A DNA stretch of 64,000 nt from assembly GCF_001428525.1 (NCBI RefSeq), contig NZ_LMHW01000010.1:885853-949852 (forward strand), read 5' to 3'. The position numbers and the translations under genes are program-made. Of the stretch, positions 1 through 9,199 are shown piece by piece; position 1 is the stretch's first letter; every line of letters begins with the position of its first letter. Source of the stretch: Flavobacterium sp. Root186. GTDB taxonomy: Bacteria > Bacteroidota > Bacteroidia > Flavobacteriales > Flavobacteriaceae. The notes beneath the pieces are model-generated. The model made no database searches. It was not told where the DNA came from and saw only the letters and a program-made list of their open reading frames with translations.

Positions 1-1267
1 GTACTTGATCGTTTAAGGTAGTATTATAAGTTGGCGAAGCATCAATAATACTATTACTGTCGTCTGTATTTCTTGAAATAGAAAGATCGGCAGTAAGTTT
101 ATGTCCTTTATCGTTGAAATTTTTGATTAAGTTTGAAGTGAATTCTACATTTTCACTTCCTGTATCGGCATTGTTTAAACGATATGAAGTTCCTGTAAAA
201 TTACGATCAGCATCAAAATTATTATAGTTGATTAAATCTTTGTCTTCACCTGTGTTTTTTTGGTAATTAATAGCGTTTGTCCAAAAAGTGTTTGGTGCAA
301 TGGTCCATTCTATACCTGCTCTGGCATTAAAACCATCTCTGATTCTTTTTGTATCACGATCTTCGTCAAGAAAACTTTTTGTAGAGCCGTCTGGATTAAA
401 ATATTGAGAGTTTGTTAAACCACCGCCTTCATTAGTTCTGTAGTTATAACCTGCTGTAGTGAAATAGTTTAATTTTTCAGTTTTGTAATTTAAGTTAGCA
501 CTCAAACCATATGTTTCAGGAATTCCTGTTGAAGCAATAAAGGTTCCGTTAAGACCTTGATTTTTACCTTTTTTAAGAATGATATTGATGATTCCTGATC
601 CACCTTCGGCGTCATAACGAGCAGATGGATTTGTAATAACTTCAACTTTATCAATTGCATCCGCAGGAAGCTGACGTAAAGCTTCGGCAACGTTTATAGC
701 GTTTGAAGGTCTTCCATCGATTAAAATTCGGATATTGTCACTTCCTCTTAAGCTTACATTTCCTTCGGTATCAACAGAAACAGAAGGGACGTTGTCTAAA
801 ACATCGCTTACCGTTCCGCCTTTTACCATCATATCCTGACCAACATTGTAAACTTTTTTATCAAGTTTAATTTCAACGGTAGATTTTTCAGCACGAACCA
901 CAACTTCATTTAATTGTGCAGCATCTTCAGATAAATTTACCACACCTAAATTGGTGTCTTCCTGAATACTTTTTTGTTTAATTTCTGTTGATTTAAACGA
1001 AATGAATTCTATTTTTATATCATAAGTTCCCGGAGCAACAGCTACTTCAAATTCACCTTTCGGATTGGTTATTCCGCCGGCAATAACTTTTGTGTCATTT
1101 GGAGCCATAATCGAAATAGTAGCATATTCAAGCGGCTGCTTGCTTACTTTTTCGAAAACTTTTCCGGTAACCTTAACTTTATTTCTTGCTGGTGGTCCTT
1201 GTTGCGCATAGTTGTAAAAGCCTGTAAAAAGCAGCACGAGCATTACAACAAAATTGATTTGTTTCAT
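1..1267 (-). CDS. TonB-dependent outer-membrane receptor (3' end outside window)
   Basis: The reading frame starts at the ATG ending at 1267 and runs off the left edge, so about 422 N-terminal residues are visible. Seen: a signal peptide (about residues 1-21, ending YAQ), a carboxypeptidase-regulatory-like beta-sandwich (about 30-110), then a TonB plug with the typical VSDVLDNVPSVSVD, SLRGS and IRILIDGRPS stretches and the VEVITNPSARYDAEGGSGI segment that closes the plug. The first barrel strands follow. The family takes up ligands across the outer membrane using TonB energy; this subtype (outer-membrane beta-barrel family 3) is abundant in Bacteroidota. No SusD-like partner is visible and the substrate is unknown. 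A TACATTTG promoter element lies upstream. Confidence 0.9.
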   Translation of the reverse strand, partial: MKQINFVVMLVLLFTGFYNYAQQGPPARNKVKVTGKVFEKVSKQPLEYATISIMAPNDTKVIAGGITNPKGEFEVAVAPGTYDIKIEFISFKSTEIKQKSIQEDTNLGVVNLSEDAAQLNEVVVRAEKSTVEIKLDKKVYNVGQDMMVKGGTVSDVLDNVPSVSVDTEGNVSLRGSDNIRILIDGRPSNAINVAEALRQLPADAIDKVEVITNPSARYDAEGGSGIINIILKKGKNQGLNGTFIASTGIPETYGLSANLNYKTEKLNYFTTAGYNYRTNEGGGLTNSQYFNPDGSTKSFLDEDRDTKRIRDGFNARAGIEWTIAPNTFWTNAINYQKNTGEDKDLINYNNFDADRNFTGTSYRLNNADTGSENVEFTSNLIKNFNDKGHKLTADLSISRNTDDSNSIIDASPTYNTTLNDQV

Positions 1268-1297
1268 TTTTTTCTGGTTTCTTTTCTTCTTAGACGG

Positions 1298-1305
1298 CAA
1301 ATGTA
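1298..1305 (-). promoter_or_regulatory. -7 element (TACATTTG) of the TonB receptor gene
   Basis: Reads TACATTTG on the minus strand, an exact match to the Bacteroidota TAnnTTTG -7 consensus, 30 bases before the receptor start codon. Confidence 0.5.
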
Positions 1306-1359
1306 CCTTTTGGTTTAAAGAGAAAGATCACAAAAAAATGTTAATTGATTATTTTATAA

Positions 1360-1704
1360 TCAGTCTAAAAAAGCCGCAACTTTATCCAAATCTCGTCCAA
1401 TAATAGCTTTTCCGTCTTTTACAACGATAGGTCTTTCTATTAAAATTGGATTATCTACCATTGCCTGAATAGTCTGGTCATCGCTTAATTTTTTTCCTTT
1501 ATAATTTTCAATCCAGATTTTTTCTTTGGTTCGAACCAATTCATTTGGCTGAATATTTAATTCTTTAAGAAGTTTTTTTAATTCCTCAAAACTGGGAGTA
1601 TCTGTTAAATAAGGAATTATTTCATATTCTTGGTTGGTATCTTCAATAAAAGCCAAACAGCTTCTCGATTTTCCACAGCGTGGATTATGGTAAATTTGTA
1701 TCAT
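1360..1704 (-). CDS. arsC: ArsC/YffB-family reductase (arsenate-reductase-like)
   Basis: 114 residues, the usual length for the thioredoxin-fold ArsC family. The N-terminus has the family signature NPRCGKSR with the nucleophilic Cys10, and the C-terminal part has the ERPIVVKDGKAIIGR segment around the conserved cis-Pro region. The family includes glutathione/glutaredoxin-coupled arsenate reductases and the uncharacterised YffB/Spx-like branch. With no arsenic transporter or ArsR nearby, arsenate need not be the physiological substrate. It is monocistronic, with a TATTTTTG promoter element upstream (1766-1773). Confidence 0.85.
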   Translation of the reverse strand: MIQIYHNPRCGKSRSCLAFIEDTNQEYEIIPYLTDTPSFEELKKLLKELNIQPNELVRTKEKIWIENYKGKKLSDDQTIQAMVDNPILIERPIVVKDGKAIIGRDLDKVAAFLD

Positions 1705-1765
1705 TTTCTTATATTTAAAGTCTGCTAGAATAAGATCTGTTAAAAAGAGCCGTTATTTAGTACAA

Positions 1766-1773
1766 CAAAAATA
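1766..1773 (-). promoter_or_regulatory. -7 element (TATTTTTG) of arsC
   Basis: Minus-strand TATTTTTG matches TAnnTTTG and lies about 60 bases upstream of the arsC start. Confidence 0.4.
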
Positions 1774-1819
1774 GGATTTCCTATTTAAATCGAATTCTCA
1801 TTTCAAAAAATTTAAATAT

Positions 1820-2773
1820 ATGTTTTTAGAGCAAGGAGTTAAACCTGAAAATCATTTTTGGAAATATCTTTTAGGATCTGTTTTTATTATTACAGCTTCA
1901 TTTGTAGGTCAAATTCCTTTTTCTATTGCGGTTCTTTATAAAAGTTTTAAAGAAAATGCCGTTTTCCCAACCGACAATGATTCGGCTTTAAAAATGTTTG
2001 AGCCTAATCTTACCTTATTTTTAGTAATGCTTTCGTTTGTTTTTGCTTTTGCCGGAATATATTTCGTCGTAAAATATATGCACCATCAAACGCTTTTATC
2101 GGTAACAACAGGACGAAAAAAAGTAGATTGGAACAGGATTTTATTTTCTTTCCTGCTTTGGGCTTTATTTTCTGTAATCAGTTTTCTGGTACTTTATTTT
2201 CAATCTCCGGAAAAATTTGTCTGGAATTTTAAATTAGTTCCCTTTTTGATTTTAGCAGTTATAGGAACAATTTTGATTCCCATTCAAACCAGTACAGAAG
2301 AATATGTTTTTAGAGGATATTTGATGCAGGGTTTTGCTAACCTGGCCAAAAATAAATGGTTTCCGTTAGTTATGACTTCACTGATATTTGGTTCCATGCA
2401 CATTCTTAATCCCGAAGTGACCAAGATGGGATATATTATCATGGTTTATTATATAGGAACGGGATTGTTTTTGGGAATTATTACTTTAATGGATGACGGA
2501 ATGGAATTGGCTCTGGGCTTTCATGCTGCAAATAATCTTATTGGAGCTTTATTGGTAACTTCAGATTGGTCTGTTTTTCAGACACATTCTATTTTTAAAG
2601 ATATGTCAGATCCTTCTGCCGGTGCAGATGTTATTTTACCGGTTGTGATCGTTTATCCTATTTTGCTTTTCATTTTTAGTAAAAAGTACAAATGGACCAA
2701 TTGGAAAGAGAAATTAACAGGTAAAATTGATGAATCAGAAAATGAAGTATCAGAATTTTTAAATTTAAACTAA
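1820..2773 (+). CDS. CPBP-family intramembrane metalloprotease
   Basis: 317 residues, highly hydrophobic, with about eight predicted membrane segments. The CPBP (Abi, type II CAAX prenyl protease-like) motifs are visible: EEYVFRG around residue 160 (EExxxR), FGSMH around residue 190, and a later HAANN around 240. These supply the catalytic Glu and metal-binding residues known for the family. It ends 7 bases before menE on the same strand, so the two are probably co-transcribed. A functional link is unknown; CPBP proteins act in protein maturation or bacteriocin immunity. Confidence 0.85.
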   Translation: MFLEQGVKPENHFWKYLLGSVFIITASFVGQIPFSIAVLYKSFKENAVFPTDNDSALKMFEPNLTLFLVMLSFVFAFAGIYFVVKYMHHQTLLSVTTGRKKVDWNRILFSFLLWALFSVISFLVLYFQSPEKFVWNFKLVPFLILAVIGTILIPIQTSTEEYVFRGYLMQGFANLAKNKWFPLVMTSLIFGSMHILNPEVTKMGYIIMVYYIGTGLFLGIITLMDDGMELALGFHAANNLIGALLVTSDWSVFQTHSIFKDMSDPSAGADVILPVVIVYPILLFIFSKKYKWTNWKEKLTGKIDESENEVSEFLNLN

Positions 2774-2780
2774 CAGGATC

Positions 2781-3821
2781 ATGCCAAACTTAACACATAA
2801 AAATGTACATAATTATTTTAAACTTGATGGCTACCATTTAAATGCTGCAGATTTATGCCGCATTGGATATAGTTTTATCAAAGAAGGCGATGTTTATGAA
2901 CGTGCCATTGGAGAGTTTTTTCTGGATTGGTTCGATCATAAAGATTATATCGAAATGACAACTTCTGGAACAACAGGACTTCCTAAGTTGGTTAGATTAG
3001 AAAAGCAAGCCATGATTCAGTCTGCATTAGCAACAGGAGATTTTTTTGGTTTAGAACCTGGAAATAGAGCTTTGCTTTGCTTGCCAACTCAGTTTATTGC
3101 AGGAAAAATGATGCTGGTTCGCAGTTTAATTTTAGGTTTAGAACTGGATGTTGTAGTTCCAAGTATAGAACCATTGGCTTATAATAATAAACAATACGAT
3201 TTTGCTGCGATGGTTCCTTTGCAGGTTCAGAATTCTATTGAAAAATTAAAGAATATAAAAAAGTTAATTATTGGTGGAGCAAAAACAGACAGCGACCTTA
3301 TAGAGAAGCTTTTGCCATTTAAAACAGAGATTTACGAAACGTACGGAATGACCGAAACGATAACGCATATTGCGGCTAAAAGAGTAGGAGAAACTGCTTT
3401 TACAATTCTGCCAAATGTAAAAATCGAAAAAGACGATCGCGGCTGTCTGGTAATTTATGTTTCTTCAATTTCTGAAGAACCAATTGTTACTAATGATTTA
3501 GTTGATTTAGTAAACGAAAATCAATTTATATTTTTGGGAAGGATTGATAATGTGATTAATAGTGGAGGAGTAAAGTTGATTCCGGAGCAGATTGAAGCAA
3601 AATTAATTGGCAGAATCAGTAATCGCTTTTTTGTAACTGGCGTTCCTGATACTGTTTTAGGAGAAAAACTAATTTTAGTTATTGAAGGCGAAAAATATGA
3701 TTTTTCTGCTGACTTTTTTGATGTTTTAGGAAAATTTGAAAGACCAAAAGAAATTGTTTTTGTTCCGAAGTTTAAGGAAAACAAAAACGGGAAATTATTG
3801 CGTAAGTCGAGTTTACGATAG
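2781..3821 (+). CDS. menE: o-Succinylbenzoate-CoA ligase (AMP-binding)
   Basis: 346 residues, short for the ANL superfamily but normal for Bacteroidota MenE. Motifs visible: the phosphate-binding loop TTSGTTGLPK near residue 60, YETYGMTETITHIA around 190, and the C-terminal hinge and catalytic lysine region (FLGRIDNVINSGGVK, ENKNGKLLRK). The enzyme adenylates o-succinylbenzoate and transfers it to CoA in menaquinone synthesis, the main respiratory quinone of flavobacteria. No other men genes lie in this window. It follows the CPBP gene after 7 bases. Confidence 0.88.
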   Translation: MPNLTHKNVHNYFKLDGYHLNAADLCRIGYSFIKEGDVYERAIGEFFLDWFDHKDYIEMTTSGTTGLPKLVRLEKQAMIQSALATGDFFGLEPGNRALLCLPTQFIAGKMMLVRSLILGLELDVVVPSIEPLAYNNKQYDFAAMVPLQVQNSIEKLKNIKKLIIGGAKTDSDLIEKLLPFKTEIYETYGMTETITHIAAKRVGETAFTILPNVKIEKDDRGCLVIYVSSISEEPIVTNDLVDLVNENQFIFLGRIDNVINSGGVKLIPEQIEAKLIGRISNRFFVTGVPDTVLGEKLILVIEGEKYDFSADFFDVLGKFERPKEIVFVPKFKENKNGKLLRKSSLR

Positions 3822-3840
3822 GAAAATATATAAAAAATCC

Positions 3841-4165
3841 AATATTTTAAATTCCAAATTCCAATTTTATAGTTGGGGTTTGGGATTTTTTTTGTGCGTA
3901 GTGTTAAGTCCATACGGGACTAGTGTTGATGTCGCCTTCGTATGTAACCGATATTTAATCTCTACGAGATATTCCAAAAAAGTGTAAAATGTTTAAAGAT
4001 ATTAAAACCCTAAGTTAAACTCCGTTAGGAGTTAAATATTGGTAGAAAAAAAATGAGTACCAATAAAATTGTCCCGTAGGGACTAAACAATTATGGAAGT
4101 AAAATATCCAAAAATAAAAATTCCAAACCCCAACTATAAAATTGGAATTTGGAATTTAAAATATT
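3841..4165. repeat. 325-bp palindromic element with 50-bp inverted arms
   Basis: The arms 3841-3890 and 4116-4165 are inverted copies with very few mismatches (core AAATTCCAAATTCCAATTTT, then ATAGTTGGGGTTTGG). The centre has no convincing ORF but carries short nested palindromes: CTCCGTTAGGAG and GTCCCGTAGGGAC. It fills the gap between menE and the rRNA methyltransferase gene, and its right arm ends only 7 bases before the latter's stop codon. It looks like a MITE-like or REP-like dispersed element. Both genes are read toward it, so as RNA it could also terminate transcription from either side. Confidence 0.7.
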
Positions 4166-4171
4166 AAATTT

Positions 4172-5389
4172 TTATTTTGTTTTACGTTCTAGTAATGCCA
4201 TATAAAATCCATCAAAACCAGATTCTGAAGCCAGTATTTTACGATCTTGAATAAACGTAAATTCTTTTCCGATATCTGTTTTTAAGAATTTCTCTACTTG
4301 TTCCTGATTTTCAGATGGTAAAACAGAGCAGGTTGCATAAACTAATTTTCCGCCTGGTTTTACAATTTTAGAATAGCTTTCTAAAACCTCGCTCTGAACT
4401 TTACGAATGTTATCGATGAATTCAGGTTGTAATTTCCATTTAGAATCTGGGTTTCTTTTTAAAACTCCTAAACCGCTGCAAGGCGCATCAATTAAAACAC
4501 GATCTGCTTTTTCATGCAGTTTTTTGATCACTTTTGTAGTGTCAATAATGCGGTATTCAATATTAAAAGCACCATTTCTTTTTGCTCTTAATTTTAATTG
4601 TTTTAGTTTACTTTCGTACAAATCCATTGCAATCAATTGTCCTTTGTTTTCCATTAAAGAAGCAATATGCAATGTTTTTCCACCCGCTCCGGCGCAAGTA
4701 TCAACAACACGCATTCCGGGTTTAACATCAAGGAAACCAGCTACTAATTGTGAGTTAGCATCCTGAACTTCAAAAAGTCCTTGTTTAAAAGCATCTGTTA
4801 AAAATACATTTGCTCTTTCTTTTAAAACTAAAGCTTCAGGCTGATCTTTTAAATATTCTGTTTCAATATTTAAATCCATCAACGTGTTTCTCAGGTTTTC
4901 TTTAGTGCCTTTAAGTGTGTTAGTTCTTAAAATAACTTTTGCAGGCTGATTTTGAGCAGCAATTTCTTTTGCCCAAACTTTTTCACCAAGTTCTTTAACG
5001 CCTAATTCGTCCATCCAGTCCGGGATAGATTCTTTTAAAGCTCTAACTTTTGAAAGTTCGTCAAAACGACCTTTTATTTTTCTTTCCGGAGTTCCTTCTA
5101 ATTGTCTCCAATCCGGAATTGGATATCCTCTTAAAACTGCCCAAACCGCAAACATTCTCCATAAATTGTCTCTGTCGTAAGGTTCTTTTACTTCTGCAAT
5201 TTCTGCATATAAACGTTTCCAGCGAACAATTTCATATATCGTTTCAGCAACAAATTTCCTGTCAGAACTTCCCCAACGTTTGTCTTTTTTTAATGCTCTT
5301 GCTACCACTTTATCGGCATATTCTCCTTCATTGAAAATTGCATTCAAAGAATCGATGGTAGTATAAACTAAATTTCTGTGTAATCTCAT
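4172..5389 (-). CDS. RsmB/NOP-family rRNA (cytosine-C5) methyltransferase
   Basis: 405 residues. An N-terminal NusB-like/PUA-like helical region (about 1-150) is followed by a Rossmann methyltransferase domain: SAM loop DTCAGAGGKTLH (about 232), catalytic motif IV DAPCSGLGVLKRNPDSKW (about 300) and motif VI YATCSVLPSENQ (about 352) with its catalytic cysteine. The family forms m5C in rRNA (RsmB acts on C967 in E. coli); the exact target here is inferred only. It is monocistronic, with a TACCTTTG promoter element 18 bases upstream of the start. Confidence 0.88.
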   Translation of the reverse strand: MRLHRNLVYTTIDSLNAIFNEGEYADKVVARALKKDKRWGSSDRKFVAETIYEIVRWKRLYAEIAEVKEPYDRDNLWRMFAVWAVLRGYPIPDWRQLEGTPERKIKGRFDELSKVRALKESIPDWMDELGVKELGEKVWAKEIAAQNQPAKVILRTNTLKGTKENLRNTLMDLNIETEYLKDQPEALVLKERANVFLTDAFKQGLFEVQDANSQLVAGFLDVKPGMRVVDTCAGAGGKTLHIASLMENKGQLIAMDLYESKLKQLKLRAKRNGAFNIEYRIIDTTKVIKKLHEKADRVLIDAPCSGLGVLKRNPDSKWKLQPEFIDNIRKVQSEVLESYSKIVKPGGKLVYATCSVLPSENQEQVEKFLKTDIGKEFTFIQDRKILASESGFDGFYMALLERKTK

Positions 5390-5406
5390 TTTAATTATTT
5401 GAGTTG

Positions 5407-5414
5407 CAAAGGTA
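5407..5414 (-). promoter_or_regulatory. -7 element (TACCTTTG) of the rRNA methyltransferase gene
   Basis: Minus-strand TACCTTTG fits TAnnTTTG and gives a leader of roughly 10-12 bases before the start codon. Confidence 0.45.
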
Positions 5415-5477
5415 CTATTAATTGATTGAAAGTTAAATTTTTAATTATGATTGTTATTTAGCTTTCTTTTAAAAGAG

Positions 5478-5513
5478 AAAAACACTCTGATAAAGTTTTA
5501 AAAGAGTGTTTTT
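5478..5513 (-). terminator. Intrinsic terminator downstream of kup
   Basis: Inverted arms AAAAACACTC / GAGTGTTTTT with a 16-base loop, 24 bases past the kup stop on the minus strand. Confidence 0.6.
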
Positions 5514-5536
5514 CTGAAGAGATTTCTGCAAGCAGA

Positions 5537-7516
5537 TTATTCTTTTGTAGTTATTCTTGTCAATCCGATATTTTCAGGAGCATGAAGCACCATCGGGAAT
5601 TTTTCTATTTTTACTGAGCTGCTGTCTAATCCAAAAGCTCTTTCTTCAGATAAACTCAGTTTCTTAATGAAGAAGTAAGAGTTCATGATAATATTTTCGT
5701 GCCATCTTAAGTCATTGTCATTTGATAAGAATTTCTCAGACAATACAAATTTAAAGTCACCAATAATGTTGTTTTTGTTTAAAGATTCGTAACGGCTCGT
5801 AATATCAACTTCTCCGCGTTTTACCATGTCACGAATAACTTCTCTAAACATTAAATTGATTTTCGTAGGCTCTCTAAAACCTAAGTTAAAATCGATTCTG
5901 TAAATATCGTCTTTGGCAATTTCGGTAACTTTATATTGCGTTTTATAAGGTTCAGTAAGAATATTTACGTGTACAAACCAATAAATATCAGCTCTTTTTG
6001 GACGTTTTTGTAAAATCGAATAAATTACTTTTTCCTCCAGTTCGTCAACACGGTTTGCATTTGTCATGTAAACTAAATGCGTTGCATATTTCGGAATCGA
6101 TAAATCTTTACTCAACTCAACCAATACCTTTTTATAATCCTCAATCTTGATGATTTTAGTATAACTTTTGTTGATTTTCTTAGCCAAATACCAAATTGTC
6201 ATTATCGAAATAAGAAGCGTTGCAATGATTAAAGTTACGTAACCTCCTTCGGCAAATTTTGTAATGTTCGCAATCAAGAAACTAAATTCAATCAATAAAT
6301 AAATAGTGATAAGCGGAACCATGAAGTATAGTTTTACACGTTTCATGATTAAATAATAGTTCAGCAAAATGGTTGTCATGATCATGCATAAAATGATTGC
6401 TAAACCATAAGCATGCTCCATATTTCCTGATTTTTCGAAGTGTAATACAATTCCAACACAACCAAAAAACAATAACCAGTTAATTGACGGAATATATAAT
6501 TGTCCTTTTACTTCTGTAGGATATTTAATTTTCACCTTTGGCCAGAAATTCAAACGCATTGCCTCATTTATCAAAGTAAATGATCCGCTGATAAGAGCCT
6601 GAGATGCAATTACAGCTGCTAAAGTTGCGACTACAATTCCGAATGGTAAAAACCAATGCGGCATAATTAAGTAAAACGGATTTCCGTTTTCTCCTCCCAA
6701 TTGCTGTAATGTACTTCCTTCATGATGAATTAAGTAAGCAGCCTGACCAAAGTAGTTTAATACTAAAGTAGTTTTTACAAAAATCCAGCTGATTCTAATG
6801 TTTTTTCTACCGCAGTGTCCCATATCTGAGTACAATGCTTCGGCTCCTGTTGTACATAAAAATACAAATCCAAGAACAAAAAAACCATCAGGATGAACTG
6901 AAAGTAAATGATAAGCGTAGTAAGGATTTATAGCTTTAATAACTTCCGGGAAGTGAATAATTTGTATAATACCTAAAGTTCCAAGCATGGCAAACCAAAT
7001 AAGCATCATTGGTGCGAAAAACTTACCAACTAACTTAGTTCCAAACTGCTGTATGGTAAATAAGATAAAAAGAATAGTAATTACAATAGAAATAATGGTC
7101 TTCGTTTCCATTGTAGGATAGAATGCCCTAATACCTTCAACTGCAGATGAAATCGAAATGGGTGGTGTTATAATACCATCAGCAAGCAGGGCACTTCCCC
7201 CAATAATGGCGGGCACAATGAGCCACTGAATTTTTGTCTTTTTGACTAATGCATATAATGCGAAAATTCCACCTTCACCATGATTATCGGCACTTAAAGT
7301 AATTAGAACATACTTTATTGTAGTTTGTAAAGTAAGAGTCCAGAAAACACAGGAAATACCTCCCAATACAATGTCAGCATTTATGGTATGATCGCCAAGA
7401 ATAGCTTTCATTACATACAATGGAGACGTACCAATATCTCCATAAATAATCCCTAATGTTATCAATAAACCTCCAATAGACAACTTACTATGTAAGTTTT
7501 TATGCGATGCGCTCAT
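5537..7516 (-). CDS. kup: Kup-family low-affinity potassium uptake protein
   Basis: 659 residues, the expected length. About 12 membrane segments fill residues 15-450, starting with the family hallmark GIIYGDIGTSPLYVMK and containing ADNHGEGGIFALY and ADGIITPPISISSAVEG. A cytoplasmic C-terminal domain (about 460-659) follows. Kup proteins import K+ with protons. The gene is monocistronic, bounded by a terminator on one side and a TAAATTTG promoter element (7542-7549) on the other. Confidence 0.93.
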   Translation of the reverse strand: MSASHKNLHSKLSIGGLLITLGIIYGDIGTSPLYVMKAILGDHTINADIVLGGISCVFWTLTLQTTIKYVLITLSADNHGEGGIFALYALVKKTKIQWLIVPAIIGGSALLADGIITPPISISSAVEGIRAFYPTMETKTIISIVITILFILFTIQQFGTKLVGKFFAPMMLIWFAMLGTLGIIQIIHFPEVIKAINPYYAYHLLSVHPDGFFVLGFVFLCTTGAEALYSDMGHCGRKNIRISWIFVKTTLVLNYFGQAAYLIHHEGSTLQQLGGENGNPFYLIMPHWFLPFGIVVATLAAVIASQALISGSFTLINEAMRLNFWPKVKIKYPTEVKGQLYIPSINWLLFFGCVGIVLHFEKSGNMEHAYGLAIILCMIMTTILLNYYLIMKRVKLYFMVPLITIYLLIEFSFLIANITKFAEGGYVTLIIATLLISIMTIWYLAKKINKSYTKIIKIEDYKKVLVELSKDLSIPKYATHLVYMTNANRVDELEEKVIYSILQKRPKRADIYWFVHVNILTEPYKTQYKVTEIAKDDIYRIDFNLGFREPTKINLMFREVIRDMVKRGEVDITSRYESLNKNNIIGDFKFVLSEKFLSNDNDLRWHENIIMNSYFFIKKLSLSEERAFGLDSSSVKIEKFPMVLHAPENIGLTRITTKE

Positions 7517-7541
7517 GTATGTTTTTAATAAAAGACGGTTG

Positions 7542-7549
7542 CAAATTTA
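7542..7549 (-). promoter_or_regulatory. -7 element (TAAATTTG) of kup
   Basis: Minus-strand TAAATTTG, exact TAnnTTTG match, 26 bases upstream of the kup start codon. Confidence 0.5.
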
Positions 7550-7590
7550 CTGTTTTAAAACAAATTAGCAGCTATTATAATTAAAAAGAT

Positions 7591-7622
7591 AAAAAAAAGC
7601 ACAATCCCCAAATTGTGCTTTT
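7591..7622 (-). terminator. Intrinsic terminator downstream of the lipoprotein gene
   Basis: Arms AAAAGCACAA / TTGTGCTTTT followed on the minus strand by a T-rich tract; 27 bases past the stop at 7649. Confidence 0.65.
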
Positions 7623-7648
7623 AATTTTTAATATAAATTGAGATATTC

Positions 7649-8962
7649 TTAACCTCTTCTTCCGCCGCCTCTATTGCTTGAACTGCTTTCTCTTTGTGGC
7701 TGGCTGGCTCTGGATTCCTGACTCACTCTTGGTGATTCAGAACGCTGTGGAGCACTTTGAGGTCTTGAAGCGTTTGAGTTGTTTTGAGAACTTGATCTGT
7801 TTTCGTAGCTTCTTGGAGTTTCCGTTCTTTGAACTGGAGCAGATTGAGTTGTATTTGGTCTGCTTGCTCTGTTTTCAGAATAACTTCTAGGCGCTTCATT
7901 TGTTTGTGAAGAAGTTCTGTTAGAATAATTTCTGTTTTCTGAGTTTCCTCTCGGAGCAGTAGCAGTAGAGTTATTTCTGTTATAATCAGCTCTTGGCTCT
8001 GTTCTCGGAGTATTATCTGTTCTTACAGGGGTATTTACAGTCGCGGCATTATCTCTGTTAGTTGTTGCACGATTCGTGTTGTTATAACTTCTGTCAGAAT
8101 TATTTCTGTTGCTGTTATTGTAATCTCTGTTTGTATTTCTATTTTCTGTAGAAGTTACTCTTCCTGAATTTGATCTGTTAGAGTTGTAAGTATTTTGAGT
8201 TCTGTTAGCTTCTCTGCTTGCTACTCTTCTTTGATCTAAATCATATCTGTTGCTTACATTAGAATGTCTTTGAGCAAAACTATTATTTGGTCTCATTCTT
8301 TCGTAACCATAAGTACGTCTTGACTCATAAAGAACCGGAGCTCTGTAACTTCTTCTTGTGTTTACATAATTGTAATTGTTGTGAACATTGATACAAACAT
8401 TTACATTGTTTCTGTATCTGTACACAGGGTAAGGTCTCCATGCTGCATAATAAGTAGGGTAGTAACCCCAATACCAGGTTGAGTAGTATGGTCTGTAATT
8501 AGTAACCCAAAATGAAGTATAAATTACTGGAGCTACACTATATACCGGCTCATAAATATAGTTGTCACCATATAAATAAGTATTACCTACAACCTGTACG
8601 CTTACTTTATTGTAATTGTCTCTTTCAACATCAATCGTAGCAACATCTTGGTAAACATCACGATCTAAAACCGCCTGAATAATTACAACGTGAGTTCTGT
8701 CTTCTACAGATTCAATTACACGTAAATAATCAACCTCGTCGTCGCCGTTTAAATCAAGGTTTGAAATTTGATATTTAGGATCATTTAATCTTCTTTCAAA
8801 ATCCTGAAGATTAGCAGATTCTCCAAACATAGATGCAACTGCTCTTAAATCTAAATTGTCGCTTATATCTGAGTTTTTTGCGTAAACAGTAGTTTGGCTT
8901 TGTGCGCCGCATGAACCAAAAACTAATGCTACAACCGCTATTAAAAGTAATTTCGTTTTCAT
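7649..8962 (-). CDS. Exported lipoprotein-like protein with Asn/Arg/Ser-rich tail
   Basis: 437 residues; no named family recognised. The N-terminus MKTKLLLIAVVALVFGSCGA has a lipobox-like GSC, so it is probably a lipoprotein. Residues 30-140 form a compact region containing DLNGDDEVDYL, which resembles an EF-hand calcium loop. Residues about 140-190 are very rich in Tyr and Trp. From about residue 215 to the end (over 200 residues) the protein is low-complexity, dominated by Asn, Arg, Ser and Thr, and ends SSNRGGGRRG. This composition suggests a disordered basic tail in the envelope. Function unknown. Confidence 0.75.
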   Translation of the reverse strand: MKTKLLLIAVVALVFGSCGAQSQTTVYAKNSDISDNLDLRAVASMFGESANLQDFERRLNDPKYQISNLDLNGDDEVDYLRVIESVEDRTHVVIIQAVLDRDVYQDVATIDVERDNYNKVSVQVVGNTYLYGDNYIYEPVYSVAPVIYTSFWVTNYRPYYSTWYWGYYPTYYAAWRPYPVYRYRNNVNVCINVHNNYNYVNTRRSYRAPVLYESRRTYGYERMRPNNSFAQRHSNVSNRYDLDQRRVASREANRTQNTYNSNRSNSGRVTSTENRNTNRDYNNSNRNNSDRSYNNTNRATTNRDNAATVNTPVRTDNTPRTEPRADYNRNNSTATAPRGNSENRNYSNRTSSQTNEAPRSYSENRASRPNTTQSAPVQRTETPRSYENRSSSQNNSNASRPQSAPQRSESPRVSQESRASQPQRESSSSNRGGGRRG

Positions 8963-9199
8963 GATAAAATCATATTAAATTATTTGTGATAGGAGATATC
9001 CAATTACTGTGCCATAAATTAATATTCGATGTTTTGGTTTGTAAACAACACGTTTGTAGTTTGTTATGTTTTTGTTGAATTGTAATTGAATTTTGATTGA
9101 ACAAAAAATACCAAAAATTATTATTTTCTGAAAATAAACAAAACATATTTGAGATGTTAGAAATAATTGTATTTTAGCATTGAACAAATCTTAATTTTT

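Noticed and set aside
3521..3987. ORFs overlapping the 3' end of menE and the palindromic element
   Set aside because: Shadow frames of menE and of repeat DNA.
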